Source: an uncultured bacterium (GTDB lineage: Bacteria; Planctomycetota; UBA1135; UBA2386). From it: 57,703 bases of DNA. The position numbers were made by a program, and so were the translations under genes. The notes beneath the pieces are model-generated. The model searched no databases and had not been told where the DNA came from. It worked only from the letters and a program-made list of their open reading frames with translations. The stretch is taken from contig CALCZA010000205.1 in the NCBI GenBank assembly GCA_937906475.1, positions 1-57,703 of the forward strand, read 5' to 3'. Positions 1 through 12,672 of the stretch are shown here, one piece after another (the stretch's first letter is position 1; each line of letters opens with the position of its first letter).

Positions 1-825
1 GACGAAGAGCGTCCGGCCCGCGCCCGCAGTGACGAAGATCGTCCGTCGCGCCCGCGCCGTGATCGCGACGAAACGGAAGCACCGCGTGGTGATCGTGAAG
101 ATCGCCCGCGTGGCCGCCGTCCGCGCAGCGATGAGGGCGAGGATCGTCCCGCCCGCCCGCGCCGCGACGAAGAGCGTCCGGCTCGCGCCCGCAGCGATGA
201 GGACCGTCCTGCGCGCCCGCGTCGTGACGAAGAAGAAGATCGTCCGCGCCGCCCGCGCCGCGATCGTGACGAAGCTGAAGCGCCGCGTGGTGATCGTGAA
301 GATCGTCCGCGTGGCCGCCGTCCGCGCAGTGATGAGGGCGAGGATCGTCCGGCGCGCCCGCGTCGTGACGAAGAGCGCCCGACCCGTGCCCGTGGTGACG
401 AGGATCGTCCCGCGCGCCCGCGTCGCGATGAAGAGCGTCCGACCCGTTCGCGTTCGCGTGACGATGAAGATCGCCCCGCGCGTTCGCCGCGTCGCGATGA
501 CGACCGTCCGGCTCGCCCTGCTCGTGACCGTGACGAAGAGCGTCCGGCCCGCGGTGGCCGCGATCGGGACGAAGCGGAATCGCCTCGTGGCGACCGTGAC
601 GACCGCCCGCGCCGCCGTTCGCGTCGTGACGAAGAGGGCGATCGCCCGGCTGGCTCGTCGAGCCGTGACGACGATCGACCGGCCCGTGGCCGCTCGTCGA
701 TGCCGATGGCTGAGTTCGAGGACGGCCCCAAGCCTGCCGCTGAGCTTGAGTCGATCGACAGCGTGATCGGTGACGATCAAGGTAGCCGTCCGCCGCGTGG
801 CCGTCGCCCGCGCCGCCGAGACTAG
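1..825 (+). CDS. C-terminal part of a protein with mixed-charge D/E/R/P repeats (5' partial)
   Basis: Frame 1 is open from the first base to a TAG at 823-825 and gives 274 residues with no start codon inside the window, so the gene begins upstream. Almost all of it is low-complexity Arg/Asp/Glu/Pro sequence (units such as RDEERPARARSDEDRPARP). A roughly 67-residue (201 bp) unit beginning RDRDE(T/A)EAPRGDRED starts at bases 59 and 260, and a diverged copy starts near 559. The last 45 residues leave the repeat (MAEFEDGPKPAAELES) and end in a basic GRRPRRRD tail. Such mixed-charge tails are often found on RNA-binding proteins and RNA helicases, but no catalytic domain is visible here, so the function is unknown. 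Frame 2 is also open over much of the stretch because of the repeat composition. I prefer frame 1 because it gives a balanced acidic/basic protein and a clean end. Confidence 0.75.
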   Translation, partial: DEERPARARSDEDRPSRPRRDRDETEAPRGDREDRPRGRRPRSDEGEDRPARPRRDEERPARARSDEDRPARPRRDEEEDRPRRPRRDRDEAEAPRGDREDRPRGRRPRSDEGEDRPARPRRDEERPTRARGDEDRPARPRRDEERPTRSRSRDDEDRPARSPRRDDDRPARPARDRDEERPARGGRDRDEAESPRGDRDDRPRRRSRRDEEGDRPAGSSSRDDDRPARGRSSMPMAEFEDGPKPAAELESIDSVIGDDQGSRPPRGRRPRRRD

Positions 826-945
826 GCACGCACCTCGCGCGGGCTAAGGCTCGCGCCTCGCGCGGGCCATAAGGCTCGCGCCTCGCGCGGGCCATAAGGC
901 TCGCGCCTCGCACGCGCCATCAGGCCTGCGCCTTGTGCGGCGACC
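826..945. repeat. Tandem 25-bp intergenic repeat
   Basis: Directly after the stop of the charged-repeat gene there are three consecutive 25-bp units at 846-870, 871-895 and 896-920, of the form aaggctcgcgcctcgcgcgg followed by gccat. A partial unit precedes them (826-845) and a decayed one follows (921-945). The third full unit carries changes at its end. The role is unknown. The unit is too short and has no spacers, so it is not a CRISPR array. Confidence 0.8.
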
Positions 946-1068
946 CCACGGTTCATTACGTTTAATCGTATATGTGCCTGGGGCGTCGCAGCCATTCGTT
1001 CACCAGCGATGCGGCCCGGCGACGTGCGATCAAGTTCGTCCGTTGCGGCGGGTGGTGGCGGCCGTAGC

Positions 1069-6930
<5,862 letters not shown>

Positions 6931-6960
6931 TTTCAACAGGTTGCCAAGGCTGTGGCCGAT

Positions 6961-7000
6961 TGTTTTTTTTGATCGATATGATCATATAGAAAATGGACTT
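6961..7000. promoter_or_regulatory. AT-rich stretch with an inverted repeat ahead of a small secreted protein gene
   Basis: This is one of the most AT-rich short stretches in the window. It holds a run of eight T (6963-6970) and a perfect inverted repeat TGATC-GATAT-GATCA at 6970-6984. It lies between the stop of the sigma-54 activator and the ATG at 7123. It could be a promoter/operator for the small secreted protein or part of a transcription end. No good stem precedes the T run, so I favour a promoter or operator, weakly. Confidence 0.3.
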
Positions 7001-7122
7001 AGGTAATTTGCCATCTGGATGGCTGATTGATTGGACCGATGCTTGCATATGTGGGATGCAGCGGTTGGCCAATTTCTCCACGAAGGGGGAGTGGCTCCAA
7101 GGAGCCGCTTACTGATTTCGTT

Positions 7123-7503
7123 ATGCGCACCACTTTGATCGTCGGCTTGTTCCTGTCCGCAATCCTGTCAGCCACAGCCTCCGCGCAGGTGACTCTCAGG
7201 AAGGGTGCTGTGGTCTATACTGGTAGTGCCGCCAACACGACGGCACCTGCGATCGTCACTGAGAAGAAGGTCCGCGCTGCGACGCCCGAGTGGCAGAAGA
7301 TTGTGGATGAGGGCATCGATCCTCAGTCAGCGCGCGGCAAGCAGTTGATCACTCGGATGAACTTGCGCATCAAGCAGGCCATCGAGAGCATCGCCGACTC
7401 CGAAAGTAAGGACATGGTGACGCGGAAGAAGGATCTGAAGGATGACCGCGGTCGCACGGTCATCGACCTGACCAGCAAGGTCGTGGCGAAGATCAAAGAG
7501 TAG
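7123..7503 (+). CDS. Small secreted protein of unknown function
   Basis: 126 residues from ATG 7123. An in-frame ATG at 7027 would add 32 residues with no signal-like character, so the later start is chosen because it opens directly with a clear signal peptide, MRTTLIVGLFLSAILSATAS, ending AQ. The mature part is short and charged, largely helical in appearance, with a Lys-rich C-terminus (VVAKIKE), and no recognised domain. A 6-bp hairpin GGCTCC-AA-GGAGCC lies at 7093-7106, and the AAGGA in it is about 20 nt from the start, too far for a normal ribosome site. It is followed immediately by tandem 16-bp repeats. I do not recognise the family. Confidence 0.65.
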   Translation: MRTTLIVGLFLSAILSATASAQVTLRKGAVVYTGSAANTTAPAIVTEKKVRAATPEWQKIVDEGIDPQSARGKQLITRMNLRIKQAIESIADSESKDMVTRKKDLKDDRGRTVIDLTSKVVAKIKE

Positions 7504-7504
7504 C

Positions 7505-7600
7505 CACGCAGTGCTGCCCCCACCCAGTGCTACCCCCACGCAGCGCTGCCCCCACGCAGCGCTGCCCCCACGCAGCGCTGCCCCCACGCAGCGCTGCCCC
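7505..7600. repeat. Six tandem 16-bp repeats with internal palindrome
   Basis: Six head-to-tail copies of cacgcagcgctgcccc occupy 7505-7600, starting two bases after the stop of the small secreted protein gene. The first two copies are variants (GTGCT in place of GCGCT, and CACCC in the second). The last four are identical. Each standard unit contains the perfect 10-bp palindrome GCAGCGCTGC. With no spacers and a 16-bp period this is a minisatellite-like tract, not CRISPR. It could act on RNA folding at the 3' end or bind a protein. Confidence 0.9.
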
Positions 7601-7810
7601 GCTCAGCCTCGCGGTTCGGTTCGCGCAACCCGGCGCACCGACGGCGCCGCCCCTGCCCACGTCGTTTTCGCCTACTCGTTCTCCTCCTCCCCTGTTTGGG
7701 TGCTAGCGGCTCAAACCGCTGACCCTCAAGAAGCACCTCCGGCCGATCTCCCGTCGCGAAGCGGCGAAAGTCTTCGCGCAACTGGCGCGCGTGCTTCACA
7801 ATCCTGAACC
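7601..7810. other. Intergenic stretch before the secretin gene
   Basis: About 210 bases between the 16-bp repeat tract and the GTG start of the secretin gene. An open frame running through the repeats and this stretch gives a Pro/Ser-rich product without family features, and I do not accept it as a gene. No clear terminator or promoter is visible by eye. Confidence 0.4.
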
Positions 7811-9283
7811 GTGTCCCGCCTTGCGCCAAGTCTCGAATTGTTGCGGCCATTCTTAGGGGCAGCTGCATGGGTGTTGCCCGTGCTTGCCCTTGGCTGCGTC
7901 AACACTGGGCCACCCAAGCGTCTTGGGGAGACCGCGATCACCGGCGATGTGATGGGTGGGCGCGGCACGCGAACGGCTGGTCCGATTGCGTGGCGACTCG
8001 GCGATGCGTTGCCGCTCGATGATGGCGTTGCGCAGGACCCACAAGGTCAGGGGCCGGAGACCTCCGAGCAACGCGATGCCCGGCTGCGATTGCAGTTCGG
8101 CAGCAACGTCTTGATCAGCTCGGACGGCATGGTTACCAAGCAGTACTTCCTCGCTGGCGACTTGGCGCAGACGTTCTTGAAGCTGATCGCGCCGATCAGT
8201 CCGGACAAGCCGTTGGTGGCAGGCGGCGCGAATCCTCCCAAGCCGGGCACCAAGGTCGGCGGTGAAGAGGCCACCAGCATCCTTGGCCGCATGCTGCAGG
8301 GGCACGAAGTTGAGGTGACCTTCGTGCCGGACTTTGAGGTGCTCAGCGGCATCAGGTTGGTAGACACCAAGACGGTCAGCGCGGTTACCGGGGCGCCGGC
8401 GGCGCCTTCCGGCAAAGCACCGACTGTGTCGCTCGCATTGGTGACGTCGCAGCCATCGGGGCTCGGCGCGTTCGAAGCGGCTTTGGATCTGTTCTACGCC
8501 AGCATTCCGCAGGTGGAGATCAGCGTGCTGGTGGTCGAATACAACGTTGCCGACGCTTTGTCATTCGGCGTTGCGACGGTCGATATGAATACGCCGATTC
8601 TTGGCAATCTGACCAGCAGCCAGCTGGTGCGTTCGTACACCTCGTCATTCGCCGCGAGCCAGCCGATTGTTGGCGTGTCCCCGGTTGCTGACATTGGCCG
8701 CTTCGTCTTGGGCGGCATTCACGACGCGTGGGAGTTGAACGCGATGATTGAGGCGCTCGAAGCCAACAACCTCGCGGACATCACGAGTTCGCCCAAGCTT
8801 GTTGTGCGCAATGGCGGTGTCGCGGCGATCTCAACGTTGACCGACGTGCCGTTCCCGCAGGCGAAACTCGCCCAGCAAGGCTCCACAGTCGCGACCGACA
8901 TCAGTTTCCGTCCGGTGGGTGTGCGCATGAACATCGTGCCGGTGATTGCCGGCACCGATTCGGTCATCCTGCAGGTGTACGCCGACGTCTCGGCGGTAAC
9001 GGGGTTTGCTGCTACCGTCCCGATCGTGACGCCGATCACGAGCACGCGCACTGCGGTCACGACCGTCTATCTCAAGGACGGCCACACGCTGGTGATTGGC
9101 GGCCTCAAGTCGAAGACGCTGTTCGAGAGCGAAACCAAGGTTCCGATTCTGGGCGACATCCCGGTGCTCGGCTTCCTGTTCCGGTCGACCTCGACGGTCC
9201 GCAGCGAGACCACGGTTGAGTTCCATATCACGCCGCGGATCGTGCGTGATCGCGGTTCGCGGAGCATCGGCCCCCAGTTCTAG
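7811..9283 (+). CDS. gspD: Type II secretion-type secretin (GspD-like) lipoprotein
   Basis: 490 residues from a GTG start at 7811. The N-terminus carries a lipoprotein-like signal with box LALGC near residues 25-29. The middle contains the secretin pre-domain pattern PQVEISVLVVEYNVADAL. The C-terminal half is a secretin domain: VVRNGGVAAISTLTDVPFP, then TTVYLKDGHTLVIGGL, then VPILGDIPVLGFLFRS, ending with the ITPRIVRD-like strand. Secretins form the outer-membrane channel of type II secretion and type IV pilus systems. It is shorter than typical GspD (about 650 residues), so part of the N-terminal ring domains appears to be missing or divergent. The following gene is a GspK-like pseudopilin, which favours type II secretion over pilus assembly. 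No other secretion genes (E, F, G, L, M) are in the window. Confidence 0.85.
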   Translation: MSRLAPSLELLRPFLGAAAWVLPVLALGCVNTGPPKRLGETAITGDVMGGRGTRTAGPIAWRLGDALPLDDGVAQDPQGQGPETSEQRDARLRLQFGSNVLISSDGMVTKQYFLAGDLAQTFLKLIAPISPDKPLVAGGANPPKPGTKVGGEEATSILGRMLQGHEVEVTFVPDFEVLSGIRLVDTKTVSAVTGAPAAPSGKAPTVSLALVTSQPSGLGAFEAALDLFYASIPQVEISVLVVEYNVADALSFGVATVDMNTPILGNLTSSQLVRSYTSSFAASQPIVGVSPVADIGRFVLGGIHDAWELNAMIEALEANNLADITSSPKLVVRNGGVAAISTLTDVPFPQAKLAQQGSTVATDISFRPVGVRMNIVPVIAGTDSVILQVYADVSAVTGFAATVPIVTPITSTRTAVTTVYLKDGHTLVIGGLKSKTLFESETKVPILGDIPVLGFLFRSTSTVRSETTVEFHITPRIVRDRGSRSIGPQF

Positions 9284-9347
9284 GCCACTAATCGCCTCAA
9301 ATCGGGCGGCCCGGACCAAGTCGATTGTCCTGAGCCTGCGCCCCGCA

Positions 9348-9355
9348 GGAAGGAA
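9348..9355 (+). promoter_or_regulatory. Ribosome binding site of the GspK gene
   Basis: AGGAAGGA, eight bases before ATG 9364. It is one of the clearest Shine-Dalgarno matches in the window and fixes this start. Confidence 0.6.
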
Positions 9356-9363
9356 CCGCTACC

Positions 9364-11001
9364 ATGGCCGTCACACTTCCGCTGATGTCTGACTCCCAAT
9401 TGCAGCCCTCAGGCCGTTTTGCCCGTGCCACCGCCGCTAGCGATAGCGAGCGAGGTGTTGCACTGGTGATGGCCCTGATCTTCTCGATCCTTCTGTACAT
9501 CCTGGTCGCGGAATTGGTCGTGTCGAGCCGCATGGTTCGGGCTACTGGCGAGAACGATGCCCTGCTGGCGCGCATGCGCACGCAGATGCAATACCAGCTA
9601 CTCGAGTCCGAGGAGAAACTGCTCGCCGACCTGGTCGGGCAAAATGACGAAATGGGGGCTGAAGGTGGGGAAGCTGGTGCCCTCGGAGGCTTGGCTGGCG
9701 CGGCAGCAGCGTCCGGTGGTGGTGGCGAGGGCGAGGGCGAGGGCGGCGAAGGCGAGGAAGCCGAAGAGGATCCGACCTCCGTATGTGATTCGAGTCGCGA
9801 CGCGTGGTTCGAGCCGGTTGGTCATCCCGACAACGACCTGACCACCTATGTGTGGATTGAGGACGAGAACCGCAAACTGAACTTGCTGACACTTTGGAGT
9901 CCGGACGATGAGTTCGCCCAGGTGTCGCGCGATCGCATGATCCGTTTGATTGACGGGTTGCGCGAAGACACCGAGTTCGACGTGTCGTCTGGCGACGCGA
10001 CGATGATCGTGCAGAGCATCATCGATTGGGGCAATCGCCCCAACACTGAGCAGATGCCGACTCCGGAGTTGAAGACTGACGACGAGCAGATGCGTGACTT
10101 CCACGCGCCGCTGCATCTCGACGAACTGATGATGCTGCCGATGGTCACGTCGGAGTTGTTCTTCGACAAAGCTCTCGACAAGATTTTCTACCCTGGATTG
10201 GAGTCGGTACTGACGATCTGGACGGCGACCGTTGCCGATCCTGGTGACCCAGAGAAATTGGCCCGCCAACGTGCTGCACGTGGTGAGCCCGCGCTAGATC
10301 CGAAGGCGGAGACGCAACCTGGTGGTGAGGGCTTAGGCGACGAGCCACCGCAACAACCGGAAGGCCTTGGTATCCGGATCAACGTCAACACGGCGTCGCG
10401 CGCAGTGTTGCGGGCGTTGTTTGATCCGATCCGCGTGTCGGATCGAGTGATCGATGGCATCATTCGCTATCGCAACGAGATCGACGAAGAGGCCTCCGAG
10501 GAAGCCGACACCGAGAACGCGGCTGAATCCGCAGACTTCGGCGAGATGCAGCTTGGCTCCCAACCGCTCTACAACTTCTTCGAGGCGATTGGTGACCTGG
10601 ATGAGGTCGAGGAGTTCGAGCAGATCTCTGATGATGAGATCAAGAGCGAGATCAAGAATGCCTTGACGACGAGTTCCGAAGTGTTCTCCATCCACATGGC
10701 GTCGTTATTCAAGCGCAGCGGAGCCGAGGACAACCGGGTCTATCTAGTGCGTCGCGCGCGTTCGATCGTTATGCGCCTCGAAGAAGGTGACGAAGGCAAG
10801 ATCGTGCCGCTGATCCCGTTCGAAGAACGAGTCGGCCTGCGGCTCAAGCCAGTGGAGTTGCAGGGTGACATCGCGCTCGACTTCACGGCGCAATACATGG
10901 ACATGGACCAGTTCGCTCAGGAAGAACGCGCTTGGAATCCGTTCTTGATCGACTTCTACATGCCGCAGGACGTTCGCGAAGAGTTCGTCGGCAATCGCTG
11001 A
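9364..11001 (+). CDS. gspK: GspK-like minor pseudopilin of type II secretion
   Basis: 545 residues. The N-terminus has a 31-residue leader ending DSERG followed by a hydrophobic stretch VALVMALIFSILLYILVAEL, the layout of a prepilin-peptidase substrate. Family traits that follow are VWIEDENRKLNLLTL, the IIDWGNRPN segment and the helix-hairpin segment GIRINVNTASRAVLRALFD near residue 340. Known role: GspK sits at the tip of the pseudopilus with GspI and GspJ. Oddities are a Gly/Glu-rich insert (GGGGEGEGEGGEGEE, near residue 120) and a very acidic stretch near 380-400. The length is well above the usual 300-350 residues because of these inserts. It lies 80 bp after the secretin gene and probably shares its transcript. 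Confidence 0.82.
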   Translation: MAVTLPLMSDSQLQPSGRFARATAASDSERGVALVMALIFSILLYILVAELVVSSRMVRATGENDALLARMRTQMQYQLLESEEKLLADLVGQNDEMGAEGGEAGALGGLAGAAAASGGGGEGEGEGGEGEEAEEDPTSVCDSSRDAWFEPVGHPDNDLTTYVWIEDENRKLNLLTLWSPDDEFAQVSRDRMIRLIDGLREDTEFDVSSGDATMIVQSIIDWGNRPNTEQMPTPELKTDDEQMRDFHAPLHLDELMMLPMVTSELFFDKALDKIFYPGLESVLTIWTATVADPGDPEKLARQRAARGEPALDPKAETQPGGEGLGDEPPQQPEGLGIRINVNTASRAVLRALFDPIRVSDRVIDGIIRYRNEIDEEASEEADTENAAESADFGEMQLGSQPLYNFFEAIGDLDEVEEFEQISDDEIKSEIKNALTTSSEVFSIHMASLFKRSGAEDNRVYLVRRARSIVMRLEEGDEGKIVPLIPFEERVGLRLKPVELQGDIALDFTAQYMDMDQFAQEERAWNPFLIDFYMPQDVREEFVGNR

Positions 11002-11010
11002 GTTGCGCCG

Positions 11011-11694
11011 ATGCCTCGCCCTCCGGATTCGACCCTACGCGAGCGATTGATCGCTTCAGCGACGGAAGAGTTTGCTGAGGGCGGCTACTCCGGAACGACA
11101 CTCGACGGCATTGCGGCGCGTGCTGGCGTCACCAAGGGTGGCCTCTACTTCCACTTCGCGGGCAAGGAAGAGTTGTTCTTCGCGGCGCTCGATCACTGGC
11201 GCGAACACCGGCGTCGCGAGTTGCAGGTGCAGGGGCCAGGTCCATCCGGCGCCGTGTTTGCGCTGCGTCGGTTCTTGTCGGGCTACCTGGCATTCCACCT
11301 GAGCGAACCGGCTGCTACGCACTTGCTGCGCGTGCTGACGACCGAATTACGCGGCCGATTCACTGCTCGGCTGCGCCAAGACGATCGACAGGAGCAGCGG
11401 TGGTTTCGAGCCAGCGTTCGCGAACTACTTGAGCTTGGCGCTCGAGATGGCACCCTGTCGGCAGAAGATCCGGCGTTGACGGCATTCATCTTGTGCGGCG
11501 CGGTGACCGGCATTTTGGCCCAGTGGCACAGTGCTCCAAGTGACGTCGAAATGCACTGCGACGAAGATCTGTTGGCCCAGCAGTTGGTGGGGCGATTCGC
11601 CACGGGAGAGGTTCGATCTGAGCAGGTCGAGCGCGATGAGGGCGCGGGGTTGGGAGAAGGCGAGTTTGACTTCGGTCGTTCACGTGACACGTAA
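11011..11694 (+). CDS. TetR family transcriptional regulator
   Basis: 227 residues, starting 9 bases after the gspK stop. The N-terminal helix-turn-helix is typical (ATEEFAEGGYSGTTLDGIA, then AGVTKGGLYFHFAGKEELF). The C-terminal ligand-binding part is divergent, as usual for the family, and ends in an acidic tail. TetR proteins are mostly ligand-released repressors. The close spacing to gspK suggests co-transcription, so it may control the secretion genes or an unlinked target. The ligand cannot be read from the sequence. Confidence 0.88.
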   Translation: MPRPPDSTLRERLIASATEEFAEGGYSGTTLDGIAARAGVTKGGLYFHFAGKEELFFAALDHWREHRRRELQVQGPGPSGAVFALRRFLSGYLAFHLSEPAATHLLRVLTTELRGRFTARLRQDDRQEQRWFRASVRELLELGARDGTLSAEDPALTAFILCGAVTGILAQWHSAPSDVEMHCDEDLLAQQLVGRFATGEVRSEQVERDEGAGLGEGEFDFGRSRDT

Positions 11695-11714
11695 GCGTTA
11701 GATCGGCAAACTGT

Positions 11715-12440
11715 GTGGACGTGCTTCCGCCGCTTCCCAATGACTTTCTGCTGTCAGTCATCATGCCCGTTTACAACGAGCAGTCGACGTTGCGCGAGAT
11801 TGTGGATGCGGTGCTGGCCGAGCCGACGCGCAAGGAGTTGATCCTCGTCGATGATGGCAGCTTCGATGAAAGCCGCAAGATCCTTCGTGAACTCGCTGGG
11901 CTGTCGAGGGTGCGCGTTATTGAGCACGAACGTAATCGCGGCAAAGGGGCGGCGCTGCGCACCGGCTTCGCCGCCGCGGTTGGCGATGTGGTCATCATTC
12001 AGGATGCGGACTTGGAATACGATCCCGCAGAATATGGCGTGTTGCTTGCGCCGGTGGTGCGGGGTGACGCTGAAGTGGTTTACGGATCGCGCTACCTAAT
12101 CGATGTTGACGATCCGGAGCGCGAGCGTGATGCGCTGCCCCACTACCTTGGCAACCGCGCGTTGACGTTCTTCAGCAACCTGATGACTGGCCTCAATCTG
12201 ACGGACATGGAGACGTGCTACAAGTGCTTCCGCCGCGAAGTGATCAAAGGCCTGACGATCCGCAGTCGCCGATTCACGGTGGAGCCTGAGTTCACTGCCA
12301 AGATCGCGCGTCGTGATGTGCGAATCTGGGAAGTGCCGATCCGCTATCGCGGCCGAAAGTCTACCGAAGGCAAGAAGATCGGCTGGCGCGATGCGATCGC
12401 CGCGTTGTGGGCGATCGTTCGCTATCGCTTCGCCAACTAG
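11715..12440 (+). CDS. Glycosyltransferase family 2 (DPM1-like, soluble)
   Basis: 241 residues from a GTG start at 11715, 20 bases after the TetR stop. The N-terminus has LLSVIMPVYNEQSTLREIV, then ELILVDDGSFDESR with its Asp pair, and QDADLEYDPAEY as the DxD-containing metal and sugar-nucleotide segment. The Arg-rich acceptor region VYGSRYL follows. It resembles dolichol/polyprenyl-phosphate mannose or glucose synthases but lacks the C-terminal membrane helices of ArnC/GtrB types, so it should be cytoplasmic or peripheral. Its TAG overlaps in antisense the stop of a barrel-like remnant on the other strand. Confidence 0.88.
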   Translation: MDVLPPLPNDFLLSVIMPVYNEQSTLREIVDAVLAEPTRKELILVDDGSFDESRKILRELAGLSRVRVIEHERNRGKGAALRTGFAAAVGDVVIIQDADLEYDPAEYGVLLAPVVRGDAEVVYGSRYLIDVDDPERERDALPHYLGNRALTFFSNLMTGLNLTDMETCYKCFRREVIKGLTIRSRRFTVEPEFTAKIARRDVRIWEVPIRYRGRKSTEGKKIGWRDAIAALWAIVRYRFAN

Positions 12441-12600
12441 AACCAGAAGCCGGCGCTGAACGGCCCGCCTTGGAAGTCCGAGTCGGGGCCGTAGATCAAG
12501 CTGCCGCTGTCAATGTCGCTGCGGCCCATTGATTGGTAGCTACCGATCAACGCGATGCCGAAGTCGGCAGGGCCGACATGGAGTCGCGCGCCCGCGCATC
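12437..12600 (-). pseudogene. Possible remnant of an outer-membrane beta-barrel protein C-terminus
   Basis: The minus frame ending at 12437 reads ARLHVGPADFGIALIGSYQ and later DFQGGPFSAGFWF before its stop. Alternating hydrophobic residues and a terminal Phe are the usual end of bacterial outer-membrane barrels. The frame has no start of its own. Upstream it runs without protein-like character into the hairpin and the 3' end of the HEAT-repeat gene. I take it as a truncated gene tail left in the gap, though chance coding cannot be excluded for about 50 residues. Confidence 0.35.
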
Positions 12601-12626
12601 GCGCTAATCCTAATCGGTTGGAGGCT

Positions 12627-12651
12627 AACTGGGGGCCACAGTGACCCCCAG
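12627..12651. terminator. Strong hairpin in the GT2 / HEAT convergent gap
   Basis: Perfect 8-bp stem ACTGGGGG (12627-12634) with CCCCCAGT (12644-12651) and a 9-base loop that can add a CAC/GTG pairing. It lies 21 bases past the stop of the minus-strand HEAT-repeat gene. No T run follows on either strand, so it may be a Rho-assisted end or an mRNA 3' protector. Confidence 0.5.
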
Positions 12652-12672
12652 TGTGTGCCTGCCGTTCGCGTT

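Noticed and set aside
29-766. Open frame of 245 residues inside the left-edge repeat gene
   Set aside because: It is frame 2 of the charged-repeat gene. It gives an all Arg/Val/Ala product, while frame 1 gives a balanced protein open from the first base.
6931-6970. Intrinsic terminator after the sigma-54 activator
   Set aside because: There is a run of eight T, but no stable stem directly before it.
7505-7600. CRISPR array
   Set aside because: Units are 16 bp, directly adjacent, without spacers, and no cas gene is nearby.
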